Part shown: piece by piece, positions 42,136 to 50,869 of the stretch | How the letters are laid out: the number at the start of each line of letters is the position of its first letter | Numbering within the stretch: position 1 is the first letter of the stretch | From: Streptomyces caelestis | GTDB taxonomy: Bacteria; Actinomycetota; Actinomycetes; Streptomycetales; Streptomycetaceae | Direction: 5' to 3' | Assembly (NCBI RefSeq): GCF_014205255.1 | Contig: NZ_JACHNE010000001.1 | Location: 8,122,001-8,186,000 of the forward strand | DNA length: 64,000 bases | The notes under the pieces: generated by a model | Told to the model about the DNA's origin: nothing | The model's input: only the letters and a program-made list of their open reading frames with translations | The model's database searches: none | Made by a program: the position numbers and the translations under genes

Positions 42136-43599
42136 ATGAGAGCGTGTGTGGTCGGGGCCGGCCCCGGGGGAATCGTCACCGCCAAGGTGCTGCTGGAGAA
42201 CGGCTTCGACGTCACGGTCTTCGACAAGTACCAGCAGGTCGGCGGGATCTGGTCAGCAGAAGGCTGCTACGACGGGCTGGCCAACCAGTCCGCGCTCCGC
42301 ATCTTCGAGTTCGCGGACCTGCCCAACCGCTTGCATTTCGTCAGCGCGGTGGACACGCAACGCTACCTGGAGAACTACGCCGAGATCTTCGGTGTACTGG
42401 ACCGCGTCCGGCCCGGTACCGAGGTGATCTCCATCCGGCCGGTGGAGGGGCCCGGGCGGGTGGGCGCCTCCGGCTGGTCGGTCGACTCCCGGCCCACCGG
42501 GGACAAGGCGGCGGACGTTCATCGCGAGACTTTCGACTATGTCGTTGTCGCCAGTGGGGCTCATCATCATGCCCAACTGCCCGAGCTGCCCGGGCGTGAG
42601 TCGTTCCGCGGGACCGTGCTGCACTCCAATGAGGTGCGGTCCGGGACATTCGCCGGCCGGCGCGTGGTCGTCGTGGGCGGCGGCAAGTCCGCATTGGACT
42701 TGATCACCCGCGCCGCACACGAGGCGGCCTCGGCCACGATCGTGCAGCGAAAGGTGAACTGGATGATCCCCGAGCGGTTCCTGCTCGGTCTGGTCAACTA
42801 CAAGTGGATCCTGTTCACCCGGCTCGGTGAGGCGCTCCTGCCCCGCTACCACGATCCGGCCTGCGTCCGTCCGATCGACCGCATCGACGAGCGGGTCAAG
42901 CGGGCTCTGTGGTGGCTCATCACCCGCGACGTGCTGCTTTCCACCGGGCTGTACCGGCTTCCGAGGCAGCTGCGGCCCGCTCACGCGCTCCCCTTCCATC
43001 TGGCCCACGCGGGAGTGATGCCGCGCGGCTACGTGCGGGCCGTCCGCCGCGGCCTGATCGCCCCCAAGGTCAGTGCCGTCGAGGCGTATACCGACAAGGG
43101 GCTCCGACTGGCGACCGGCGAGGAAGTGGCGGCAGACGTCATCGTGTTCGCCACAGGGCACCACAAAGTCTTCCCGTTCCTGGACTCGAGCGTGCGCGTG
43201 CACGATGACGACGGGCGGCTGCGGCTCTACCGCGGCATCGTGCCACCCGGCGCCGACCGGCTCGGGTTCGTCGGTTTCCGGCAGGTCTTCAACAACATCA
43301 TGGGCGTGGAACTCACCGCGCACTGGCTGACCAGCCATTTCCGGGCGACGCTGCGCACCACCCCCGACGAGCAGGGGATGCGGGAGGCCATCGACGCTCG
43401 CCTGGCCTGGCAGGAGCAGGTACTGCCAGGCTCCGGCGGCTACGACTTCGGCCCCTACGACATCCACTGCGCGGACGAACTCCTGCACGACATGGGGTTG
43501 CCATCCCGCCGCGCCGGCAACCTGCTGGCCGAATACCTGCTTCCCGGCGGAGTGGCACACCGCTACGCGGGCCTGACTCGATCGAGTTCGGCGAAATGA
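42136..43599 (+). CDS. Flavin-containing monooxygenase (FMO-like)
   Basis: A 487-residue flavoprotein. The FAD motif is CVVGAGPGGIVTAKVLLENGFDVTVFDK at the N-terminus, followed by VGGIWSAEGCYDGLANQSALRIFEFADLP. The monooxygenase fingerprint FRGTVLHSNEV (FxGxxxH) precedes the NADPH motif RVVVVGGGKSALDL. The motif ATGHHKVFPFL closes the dimerisation part. These enzymes use NADPH and oxygen to oxidise nitrogen, sulfur or carbonyl groups of small molecules. The substrate is unknown; no pathway partners stand beside it apart from broken genes. Confidence 0.85.
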   Translation: MRACVVGAGPGGIVTAKVLLENGFDVTVFDKYQQVGGIWSAEGCYDGLANQSALRIFEFADLPNRLHFVSAVDTQRYLENYAEIFGVLDRVRPGTEVISIRPVEGPGRVGASGWSVDSRPTGDKAADVHRETFDYVVVASGAHHHAQLPELPGRESFRGTVLHSNEVRSGTFAGRRVVVVGGGKSALDLITRAAHEAASATIVQRKVNWMIPERFLLGLVNYKWILFTRLGEALLPRYHDPACVRPIDRIDERVKRALWWLITRDVLLSTGLYRLPRQLRPAHALPFHLAHAGVMPRGYVRAVRRGLIAPKVSAVEAYTDKGLRLATGEEVAADVIVFATGHHKVFPFLDSSVRVHDDDGRLRLYRGIVPPGADRLGFVGFRQVFNNIMGVELTAHWLTSHFRATLRTTPDEQGMREAIDARLAWQEQVLPGSGGYDFGPYDIHCADELLHDMGLPSRRAGNLLAEYLLPGGVAHRYAGLTRSSSAK

Positions 43600-43771
43600 A
43601 TGCAGAGCCGGCTTCCGCCGCGGTCATCGCGCGTCCGCCCGAGGACAGCACGTCCGCCTCGATCGTCTCCGGGCCGCGCGAATTGGTCGCCTTTACCTCG
43701 TGCCCGGCAGCGCTCAACCGCCTGGTCAGCGTCTTGCCGATGTTCCCGGTGCCGAGAATGCCGATCTTCAT
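43598..43771 (-). pseudogene. Truncated F420-/NADPH-dependent reductase
   Basis: The ATG at 43771, with AAGGAG in front, begins MKIGILGTGNIGKTLTRRLSAAGHEVKATNSRGPETI, the Rossmann front of F420-dependent NADP reductase-like proteins, which are usually near 200 residues. Recognisable sequence ends at about AEAGSA, near 43600, where the frame enters the antisense of the FMO gene end. Only a quarter of the gene remains. Confidence 0.75.
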
Positions 43772-43793
43772 GGTGAAACTCCTTGTCCGGAAC

Positions 43794-43822
43794 GGAACCC
43801 CGGTGTCGGTGACCGGGGTTCC
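43794..43822. promoter_or_regulatory. Perfect inverted repeat GGAACCCCGGT-n7-ACCGGGGTTCC
   Basis: Eleven-base arms at 43794-43804 and 43812-43822. It lies 23 bases before the start of the truncated reductase on its promoter side, so it probably is the operator of the lost gene rather than a terminator. Confidence 0.6.
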
Positions 43823-43878
43823 GGGGCTGGGTCTCTGCGGCGCGACCGGGGCTGCGGCGGACCGCGGACGCGGTGGTG

Positions 43879-44286
43879 TCAGTGGGTGATGGCGGCCTCG
43901 TTCGAAGTGAGAGCGCCGTTCTTCGTGTTCGTCGTGTGTGTTCGCGGCGTGCCGACGCTGCCGCTCTCGTGCCGTTGCGTGCACGAGAGCCGCGTCGGGT
44001 GACTCAGCGGTGGGCGCAGCATGATGCCGGCGTTGTTGACCAGGACGTTCAGCCCCGGGTGGCTCGCCGCCACGGTCTCGCGGGCCCGGGCGATCGAGTC
44101 GGGGTCCGCGACATCGAGGACGAGCGCGTCGATGCCCGGGTGCTCGGCCGTGATCTCGTCGAGGAGTTCCTTGCGCCGGCCGGCGACGACCACCTTGTTG
44201 CCGGCCTCGTGCAGACGCAGGGCCAGACCGAGGCCGATGCCCGAGGTCCCGCCAGTGATCAGGATCGTGTTGCCGGTCATCTTCAT
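43879..44286 (-). pseudogene. Truncated short-chain dehydrogenase/reductase
   Basis: From the ATG at 44286 (ribosome site AAGGAG) the frame gives TGNTILITGGTSGIGLGLALRLHEAGNKVVVAGRRKELL, with the TGxxxGIG cofactor motif, and later VLVNNAGIM. After that NNAG motif, near 44020, similarity ends and the catalytic Ser-Tyr-Lys part is missing. Normal members have about 250 residues. The remains resemble DltE-type SDRs and are likely non-functional. Confidence 0.75.
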
Positions 44287-44414
44287 GGGGGTCTCGCTCC
44301 TTCGGTACGGCGGGCCGGTGTGCGCCCGCAGCCTCGACCGTAGGGGCGCCCGCGCAGGGGCGGGAGAGGACGGTTTATCCATGGATCGGCGGTCTCTGCC
44401 TCGTGAAGAGAACG

Positions 44415-44571
44415 CCGGCCGTCGGGCTGGGTCCTGCAGAAGCTGGACGGCGGCCGCGGTCCCGGCCGGGGCGTCATCCACGCCGTCGACTGCGAGGAAG
44501 CACCCGCCGGGGCACCGAAGCTGACCCTGGACAAGGCGCTGGACGCCGCGGAGCATCCCGCGCGCCCTCGG
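44415..44571 (+). pseudogene. DUF6233-like remnant
   Basis: A frame without a start codon reads GWVLQKLDGGRGPGRGVIHA, then VDCEEAPAGAPKLTLDKALDAAEHP. This resembles part of the DUF6233 proteins of Streptomyces, which carry a GWVL...IHAADC pattern. Both ends are missing. The function of the family is unknown. Confidence 0.4.
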
Positions 44572-44731
44572 ACGTCCCTGAGTCGCGGTTTCGTCGCCCC
44601 GCCCGGGACGCCTACGCAATCGGCGCACGCGGCCGGGGCCACGCCAGAGCCGTCAACAGTATCCTGGCGATCACGGAAGCGATGGCACACTGATGGGCTC
44701 AACTCGCCCATCGCGCCCGGGAGATCACCTG

Positions 44732-45172
44732 ATGAACGCCACCCCCGCCGCCGACGGCCAGGGAGCCGAAACAGCCGGGGAACGTACCGGCGGCTGCCTG
44801 TGCGGCCGCATCCGCTTCACCACCCGAGGTCCGGCCGTCTTCCCCCACACCTGCGTCTGCCGCCACTGTCAAAAGCTCGGCGGCACACCAGTGATGTGGT
44901 GGGTGGGATTCGAGACCGTCACCTGGACCGGTGAGGGCGGCGAGCCAACCTGGTACGAGACCTTCGAAGGCGAGGCGAAGCGCGGCTTCTGCCCGACCTG
45001 CGGCAGCCGCGTCGCGGCGATCGACAGCGACATCCCGGAGATTGGCATCAACGTCACTGCCCTCGACGACACCAGCGGCCCGGACCTCGTGCCGATCCAC
45101 GCCTCCTTCCGCGACAACGCTGTGCACTGGCTGCCCCCGGTGCCGGAGACCGAGCACAGGACGGCCGGTTGA
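44732..45172 (+). CDS. GFA-family (CENP-V/formaldehyde-activating-like) zinc protein
   Basis: A 146-residue protein. The ATG at 44732 follows GGGAG. Zinc ligands are arranged as in the family: GGCLCGRIRF, then CVCRHCQKLGGTP, and FCPTCGSRV. The best-known member, Gfa, was thought to speed reaction of glutathione with formaldehyde; actinobacteria lack glutathione, so another thiol or role is likely. A decayed second copy of the same kind of gene lies 580 bases downstream. Confidence 0.82.
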   Translation: MNATPAADGQGAETAGERTGGCLCGRIRFTTRGPAVFPHTCVCRHCQKLGGTPVMWWVGFETVTWTGEGGEPTWYETFEGEAKRGFCPTCGSRVAAIDSDIPEIGINVTALDDTSGPDLVPIHASFRDNAVHWLPPVPETEHRTAG

Positions 45173-45753
45173 CCGCCCGTCCACTGGTCGGCAACGTCAC
45201 CTGCTCACTCGATGGCCCCGGCAGGCATCCCGGTCTCGCCCGCGAGCAGGGCGCGAACTCCCGGGCCGGGACCCGCCGAGGGACATGCCCAGCGAGGACG
45301 ACGGAGGACTCTGCGAGAGCCGTGTGGCAGTCCAGGGGGATGCTCAATCACAGCGACTCCAGAAAGGCGCTGGGCTACTTCCTAGACGAATACCGGCCGT
45401 CGACACCTGCCGAGACGAAAGCGCGCACCACATCCCAGTACGTTGAGAATTCCGGGCGGCTTTGAGGAAGCTGAGTGAGGGCAGCATCGGGCCATCAGTA
45501 AAGAAATGAGAGCCGCCCGACACATGTTCCTCTGCATCGGGAACACGCTCGGCGCCGGGAACGCGCACAGGCTCATCGATGTGATCGAAGCGGCCTACAT
45601 CAGGCCGGTGAACAAGGCACAGTCGACCTGACGGGAACTGCTCGTCCGAACCGTTGGGTGGACGCCCCATCCCTTCCACGGACACCGCCGCGCGCCGCCA
45701 CGCAGAGGAGGCACAAGACGTGAACACAAGGACTTGACAGGGAACTCTGTTCT
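45173..45753. other. Region without a clear gene
   Basis: Several short frames exist on both strands, for example one at about 45508-45630 (+) that reads MRAARHMFLCIGNTLGAGNA, but none has a recognisable domain or sustained codon bias. It may hold gene fragments. Confidence 0.4.
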
Positions 45754-45867
45754 CGCAAGCACTGCACGCTCATCGCCGGCGGCCCGGCGGTGGCGTGGGC
45801 CGGGTTCCGCCGGGACAAATTGACCTGGACCGGCTCCAGAGGGGAACCGACCTGGTATTCGACCTGG
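45754..45867 (+). pseudogene. Fragment of a second GFA-family gene
   Basis: A start-less frame reads RKHCTLIAGGPAVAWAGFRR and LTWTGSRGEPTWYSTW. This aligns with the stretch CRHCQKLGGTPVMWWVGFE and VTWTGEGGEPTWYETF in the intact gene at 44732. The fragment is cut near 45885 by sequence GGGGTGTCCCGTAA that looks like an insertion-sequence end. Confidence 0.7.
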
Positions 45868-46100
45868 CTTCTCCGAACTACCAGGGGTGTCCCGTAATCG
45901 GGTGACGGGACGAGCAGTCCCGAGAGGAAGGGCCGGTATGGCCGACTTTCAGGTCGGCCAGTTCGCGCAAGCAGGGCTCACGGGGAACGGGCCTTCGCGG
46001 TAGATCTGTGGCATGACCGCCTGATCCCCGAAGCAGGGCGGCCGGCTCCAGTGCGCCATCCTGGCGCAGCCAGGCGCGCCCCTGGGCTACTTCAACAACA

Positions 46101-46152
46101 GAAGAACCGCAGATCGAAACCCCTCGAAAGAGGTCTTGACCTGCGGTTCTTC
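46101..46152. terminator. Large hairpin, probable bidirectional terminator remnant
   Basis: Perfect outer arms of 12 bases, GAAGAACCGCAG (46101-46112) and CTGCGGTTCTTC (46141-46152), enclose an inner CCTC-GAAA-GAGG hairpin (46122-46133). No intact gene is adjacent. It may be the terminator of a deleted gene or mobile element. Confidence 0.6.
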
Positions 46153-46494
46153 AAACTGTATATCAGTACTCTGAGTAGCCCCGACGGGGCACACGGCAGA
46201 TGGATGCAGGATGCGCCCCTGGTCATCGAAGCCTTGTGTTCGCTGGACCGATCTGTCGTGTGAGAAGCGGTTCGCTTCGGGCGAGGGTGAGTTTCGTCGA
46301 CGAGGTCAGCGAGACAGTCCAGCTGGCCCGGACGTCGCGTCGTTTCTTCGATCCGCCCGACAGGGATCAGGCCGTCGAGGACGTCGACGACGAACTGGGA
46401 CGCGGGGCATGGCTTCGAACTCGTCTCGTGACTCGTCGTTCAGCACCCTGTGCGTATCAGGTGACGGATGCTCAGCGATGGCTGGGCCCGCCGG
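46153..46494. other. Gap without a supported gene
   Basis: About 340 bases before the end of the DUF1330 gene. Frames are open on the plus strand but none shows a known domain. An inverted or regulatory structure is not obvious. Confidence 0.4.
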
Positions 46495-46800
46495 TCAGTC
46501 GATGCCGTCGACGATGCGGAAATCGCGCTCGACGCCGTCGGGGAGGGCCACCAGCGCCTTCTGGTATGCCTCGCTCTCGTATGCCGCGACGGCCTGTTCA
46601 AAGCTGTCGAACTCGATCAGAACGACGCGTTGCGTGATTCCGGCCTCGTGGGCGACGACTCGACCGCCATGGGACGGGATCCGGGACAGGACGCGCCCGC
46701 CCCCAGCCTGGACAGCCGGACCGGCCAGCTTGTCGTAGGCAGTCAGACTCTCAGGGTCGGAAATGGCGGGGTAGACACTGACCCAGTAGCCCTTAGCCAT
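46495..46800 (-). CDS. DUF1330-family protein
   Basis: A 101-residue dimeric alpha/beta-barrel-type protein. The ATG at 46800 follows GGAGG. It reads MAKGYWVSVYPAISDPESLTAYDKLAGPAVQAGGGRVLSR and RVVLIEFDSFEQAVAAYESEAYQKAL, as expected for DUF1330. Function of the family is unknown. It is divergent from the LysR-type regulator gene 188 bases away, which may control it. Confidence 0.85.
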   Translation of the reverse strand: MAKGYWVSVYPAISDPESLTAYDKLAGPAVQAGGGRVLSRIPSHGGRVVAHEAGITQRVVLIEFDSFEQAVAAYESEAYQKALVALPDGVERDFRIVDGID

Positions 46801-46988
46801 GGAAACCTCCTGTGTTCGGCCGGACACGTCCGACTTCGAATTGACACTCAGATCGATCGATCCCGGCGACGGGTACTGCGGTCAGTTGAATCGCCGTATG
46901 CGCAGGTTAGGGCTTGATGTGCGGTCGAGGGAAAGACCGGTACGGGATAGACTCAGAACGGATCGTTATCAATCGGCAGGGAGGGCAC

Positions 46989-47891
46989 GTGGCGCCGGAT
47001 ACGGTGAGCCTGCGGTACTTCCTGGTGCTGGCGCAGGAGTTGAACTTCACCCGCGCGGCCGCCCGGATCGGTATCGCACAGCCCGCACTCAGCGCCCGGA
47101 TGCGCCGATTGGAGGCGGAACTCGGTACGGCCCTGCTGGTCCGCAACACACGTAGCGTCGTATTGACCACGGCCGGTGCGGCTTTGGCGGAGTCCGCGCC
47201 GCCCGCGCTGGCGGCGCTGGACCGGGCATGGGACACCGCCCGGAGCGCGGCGGCCGGTGAACTGGGCACGCTGCGCATCGGATACAGCCTCAGCGCCGGG
47301 GCCGAGACGGCACCGGCCCTGGTGGACAGGCTGATTCGCGGCAACAGCGGACTCGAGGTCGGCGCGGTCCCGATGGCGACACCGGAGATCTCCCCCGCGG
47401 TCGCCGACGGCCGCATCGATGCCGGGATCACCCGCGGTGAACAGCCGGGCCGTGGCGTGCGCCGGTTCCTGCTGCGGCGCGCGCGCATCGGGGTCCAGCT
47501 GGCGCAGCACCATCCGCTGGCCGAACACCCGGAGATCGAGATCGCCGACGCGGCCGCGTATCCGCTGCGACTCCCGGACCGTGCGGCCAACCCCGTGATC
47601 CACGATCAGCTGTCCGCACTGTTCCGAGACACCCGACCACACCCCCGGTTCCACACGCCCGCAGTCTCTTTCGACATGTCTCAGCGCGACCTGCGCGACG
47701 GGGTCACCCTCGCCCCGGCCGGAGAAGCCGCGGCCACGGTACAACCGGCCGGTCTCACCTGGCGGCCGCTGCGAGGCGCGCCCAGCCTGACGATCCACCT
47801 GGTCCTCCCACGCGAGCAGTCGCCGCTACACCGCCGCATCCGCGCCGTCGCCAAAACCCTGGCGCACGAGCTGCACTGGCTGCCGGACTGA
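46989..47891 (+). CDS. LysR-type transcriptional regulator
   Basis: A 300-residue regulator. The GTG at 46989 is behind GGGAGGG; the longer upstream frame is less likely. The HTH is YFLVLAQELNFTRAAARIGIAQPALSARMRRLEAELGTALLVR, and the effector domain begins at LGTLRIGYSLSAGAETAPALV. It faces the DUF1330 gene in the usual LysR layout. Confidence 0.87.
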   Translation: MAPDTVSLRYFLVLAQELNFTRAAARIGIAQPALSARMRRLEAELGTALLVRNTRSVVLTTAGAALAESAPPALAALDRAWDTARSAAAGELGTLRIGYSLSAGAETAPALVDRLIRGNSGLEVGAVPMATPEISPAVADGRIDAGITRGEQPGRGVRRFLLRRARIGVQLAQHHPLAEHPEIEIADAAAYPLRLPDRAANPVIHDQLSALFRDTRPHPRFHTPAVSFDMSQRDLRDGVTLAPAGEAAATVQPAGLTWRPLRGAPSLTIHLVLPREQSPLHRRIRAVAKTLAHELHWLPD

Positions 47892-48186
47892 CGCGCAAGA
47901 GGTCAAGCGAGACGGACGCCTGCGGTGGCGAGGCCGAAGACCTTGCGCCCGGCGGACTTCGCGGTGATGACGACGGCGGTCTTGCTGAATGTCCGACACG
48001 ACCTCGCTACGCCGGCGGATCAGCATCCGATGATGGCCCCGGGTCCGGTCCGAGTCGTACACCGCGGCGACGTCCTCGCCCAGCCCGAGATCTCGGCGGA
48101 CACCGCGCCTTCGCCGACGCCGAACCGGACAAGCACGGGTAACCGGCGGGAACGCCCGCCGTCAACGGCGTCCATGACGTCGGTCA
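47892..48186. other. Remnant region after the LysR gene
   Basis: About 295 bases without an intact gene. On the minus strand a frame ending near 47902 reads FSKTAVVITAKSAGRKVFGL, which looks like the end of a protein-coding gene but I could not name it. Confidence 0.35.
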
Positions 48187-48434
48187 ATGCTTAACGCCAA
48201 TCACTGTTCCATTGCTCCCCGAGGCCGTGATACGGGGAACCTGCGGGTAGCCGACCTCGGGTGCGGACCCGGTCACCTGACGGCCATGCTGCACGACTTG
48301 GGGTTGGACGCCTTCGGGCTCGGCCTCTCCCCGGCCATGGTCGACCACGCTCGGCGGGCCCAGCCGGCGCTGCGGTTCGACGAAGCGCGAATGGAGGCCC
48401 TGCCGGTCGAGGACGGCGCGCTCGGCGGAGTGCG
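48187..48434 (+). pseudogene. Fragment of a SAM-dependent methyltransferase
   Basis: The frame holds LRVADLGCGPGHLTAMLHDLGLDAFGLGLSPAMVDHARRA and later MEALPVEDGALGG, the SAM-binding core of a class I methyltransferase. The N-terminal 60 or so residues are missing, and at 48434 the gene runs into reversed transposase sequence. So both ends are lost. Confidence 0.7.
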
Positions 48435-48600
48435 GCCGAGACGCCGACGACCAGGGGCAGTCCGTTCGCGTCCGACAGGATGTGCATCTTGGAGCCCGGC
48501 TTGCCTCGGTCCACCGGATTCGGACCTGTGTGTCCGCCCCCTTTTTCGCCCTGACGTGGGCAGTGTCGAGGACGACGCGCCTCGGCCTGGCGGACCCAGC
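48430..48600 (-). mobile_element. IS5-type transposase fragment, frameshifted
   Basis: Two overlapping frames give VVLDTAHVRAKKG and then HTGPNPVDRGKPGSKMHIL and SDANGLPLVVGVSAA. This is the middle of a DDE transposase of the IS5 (IS427/IS1031-like) type. The element is far from complete and interrupts a methyltransferase fragment. Confidence 0.75.
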
Positions 48601-48724
48601 CGCGCAGGGCTTCGGGATGGATGCCGAGATCCCGCGCGACATGCGCGACGGGTCGGCCGGTGGCCCGGACCTCACGGATCGCGCGCTCGCGGAGCTCGTC
48701 CGGGTATTTACGGGGTGCTGCCAT
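48574..48724 (-). mobile_element. IS3-type orfA fragment
   Basis: From the ATG at 48724, with AAGGAG upstream, comes PRKYPDELRERAIREVRATGRPVAHVARDLGIHPEALRGWVRQAEA, the helix-turn-helix front of an IS3-family OrfA. Its end is fused to the IS5-type fragment, so at least two insertion events or a recombination occurred here. Confidence 0.72.
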
Positions 48725-48805
48725 GATGCTGGTGGATCTCCTTCGCCAGGATCGTAACCCTGGCATCAGGGACTCCACGAAACGGGGTACAGCTCACTGG
48801 CCCGT

Positions 48806-48913
48806 GTGAAGACGCTGGTCGGCCGGCTGTTCCACGTGAGCTACACGGTCGACATGGTTCGAGGGTTGGCCTCGTCCCAGCAGATTCCTCGTCTGCTGGT
48901 GCTACAGGCGTGA
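48806..48913 (+). mobile_element. IS630-type transposase winged-helix fragment
   Basis: A 35-residue frame, VKTLVGRLFHVSYTVDMVRG onward, matches the winged-helix part of IS630-type transposases but goes out of family after YTVDMVR and ends at TGA. It is a third element type in 700 bases. Confidence 0.5.
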
Positions 48914-49078
48914 CGCGTCGCCGACCTGCGTACAACGTGGCCAGGTATGGCTCATTGGAGCCGTCGGCCCGGGAATGGTCCGGATCGTGTCCTCAGTGAG
49001 ACGGGCCTGGTCATCTGTCGACGCCGCACCCCTCGTTTCGTTGGACCGCTCCAAGCGGATGTGTTGGCCCGCCCAGTG

Positions 49079-50299
49079 CTATGGCGAGGTGGGCAGGTGC
49101 GGGGAGCGGAGCACGAGCAGGGTGATCTCGCTGGGGGCGAAGACGCGGAACGGCGGGCCCCAGAAGCCGGTGCCGCGGCTGGTGTACAGGAGGGTGCGGG
49201 TGCCGTGGTGGCTGAGGCCGGCGAGGGCGGGCTGGTCGATGCGGACCAGGTGGTGGAAGGGCCAGATCTGGCCGCCGTGGGTGTGGCCGGAGAGCTGGAG
49301 GTCGACGCCGGCGGCTGCCGCCCGGTCGACGAACTTGGGCTGGTGTGCCAAGAGCAGGACGGGTAGGTCTGGGTCGGCGCCGTTCAGCGCTCCGGCGAGG
49401 TGGGCTCCGTGGCCGGCGAGGCCGGAGGACTCGGCGGTGACGTCATCCACGCCGGCGACCACGAGGGTGTCGCCTCCGCGTTCGAGCAGCAGATGGCGGT
49501 TGCGCAGCGGCTCCCAGCCCAGCTCGTCCATCAGGTCGACCCAGCCCTGGGCCTCGCTGTAGTACTCGTGGTTGCCGGTGACGTATACACGGGCCCGGGT
49601 GGCCCGTACGGTACCGAGCGGGACGGCCTGGGCGCGGCGGCGTTCGGCCGTGCCGTCCGCGATGTCGCCGGTGTGGCAGACCAGGTCGGCTTCCAGAGTG
49701 TTCACCGTCTCGCATACCCGCGCCGACCAGCGAGTGCGATCGAGCGGGCCGTAGTGGGTGTCGGTGATGAGGACGACGCGGATGCCGTCCAACCCGGCAC
49801 CCAGCCGTGGGAGTTGCACGTCGAGTCGGCGCACGCGCGGCACGCGGCGGGCTTCGGCGTACCCCCAGGCGAGTAGTACGGCGGTTATGCCGAGGACGGC
49901 CCAAGTGACGAGTCGGGCCCGGTCCTGACTCTCGTCGACGCCGGCCACGGTCAGGGCGAGCCGCAAGGGGATGCCGAGCAGAATGGACCAGGTGAACAGC
50001 ACCCAGCTGGTGCCCAGCAGGGTGTCACCGACGATCGCCGCCCGGTCCTGCTGGCGTCGGCCGTGGCCGCGCGCCATCGAGAGCGGCATACCAAAGAGGC
50101 CGAGGGCGAACAGGGCGGTGCCGACCAGCGTGACGGGCAGCGGCCAGTGCTGGCCGGTGTGCAGGAGTACCCAGCAGGGCACGGCCCACAGCAGGACGGG
50201 GGCGATCAGGGGGATGTAGCGCATCAGGCGGTGCAGTCGGCTCTGCCGCGGAGCTTGCGTTTCGCTGTCGGCGGGTCGGGTGTTGCTGGTGTCGGTCAC
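49079..50299 (-). CDS. Membrane-anchored metallophosphoesterase
   Basis: A 406-residue protein. The GTG at 50299 lies behind GGGAGGGG. Four hydrophobic helices fill the first 170 residues; the calcineurin-like domain follows with VVLITDTHYGPLDR, VCHTGDIADG, VYVTGNHEYY, LLLAHQPKFVDRA and LQLSGHTHGGQIWPF, giving all the Asp, His and Asn ligands of a two-metal centre. YkuE/YaeI relatives cleave lipid-linked or nucleotide phosphates. It probably acts at the membrane, maybe on lipid phosphates. Confidence 0.87.
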   Translation of the reverse strand: MTDTSNTRPADSETQAPRQSRLHRLMRYIPLIAPVLLWAVPCWVLLHTGQHWPLPVTLVGTALFALGLFGMPLSMARGHGRRQQDRAAIVGDTLLGTSWVLFTWSILLGIPLRLALTVAGVDESQDRARLVTWAVLGITAVLLAWGYAEARRVPRVRRLDVQLPRLGAGLDGIRVVLITDTHYGPLDRTRWSARVCETVNTLEADLVCHTGDIADGTAERRRAQAVPLGTVRATRARVYVTGNHEYYSEAQGWVDLMDELGWEPLRNRHLLLERGGDTLVVAGVDDVTAESSGLAGHGAHLAGALNGADPDLPVLLLAHQPKFVDRAAAAGVDLQLSGHTHGGQIWPFHHLVRIDQPALAGLSHHGTRTLLYTSRGTGFWGPPFRVFAPSEITLLVLRSPHLPTSP

Positions 50300-50524
50300 G
50301 CTTCCCCTCCCAGACCGGGCTGCCGTCCCGCGCACTGTATCCGGTCGCCCTCGGGCCGGCCGGACCGGCGTGCATGGGCGAGGCCCCTTGCGGCGAAGGG
50401 TTCTCTGTAGGAGGGCAAGACTCCGCCGCGGACACCTCCCTTGGCATGAGCCGCGATCAGGGCGCTACTGCCCCGGCTTGGTACTGCCGCCAGCGGAGCG
50501 CGCGCCGACGGGAAAATGGTCCAG

Positions 50525-50666
50525 GGGGTGTCCGCAAAGTCCCGTCGTCCGCCCGGAGAGCGGGCCCTGCGGCGTTCGGTGCGGGCTCTGGGGGTACCCG
50601 CTGCTCGAAGAGCTTGGGGGAGCGTGCCGGGCGTCGCGGGGCAGGCGGGATTTTGCGGACACGCCC
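50525..50666. mobile_element. MITE-like element, 142 bp
   Basis: The ends GGGGTGTCCGCAAAGTCCCG (50525-50544) and CGGGATTTTGCGGACACGCC plus one C (50646-50666) are near-perfect inverted repeats. It encodes no protein and carries in its middle a Streptomyces repeat with CTCTGGGGG and TTGGGGGAG blocks. It can move only with a transposase from elsewhere. Confidence 0.65.
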
Positions 50667-50824
50667 TAAGCCGATGATGGCGGGCATCGGCCTCACTGAG
50701 GCCGGTCGATGCACTCGCGCAACAGGGTGTTGAAGCCCCGAATATGGGAGGTCGTGCTTGGTGATGACGCCGCGTAGGAGCGGCCCGAGCACGCCCTGTG
50801 CGTTGCCTCCAACGCGGCCATCGC

Positions 50825-50869
50825 CGCGTGTACGAGCGCATCGCCGCCCACGACCCGAGCGGGCCGGCC
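50825..50869 (+). pseudogene. FadR-type regulator, left fragment before the IS
   Basis: The frame RVYERIAAHDPSGPA reaches TAG at the insertion edge. Together with the piece beyond the insertion sequence it forms the end of the C-terminal FCD domain of a GntR/FadR-type regulator. The rest of this gene to the left is not recognised. Confidence 0.6.

Noticed and set aside
40421..45172. Biosynthetic gene cluster around the monooxygenase
   Set aside because: There is no synthase, ligase or other core enzyme; most neighbours are fragments.
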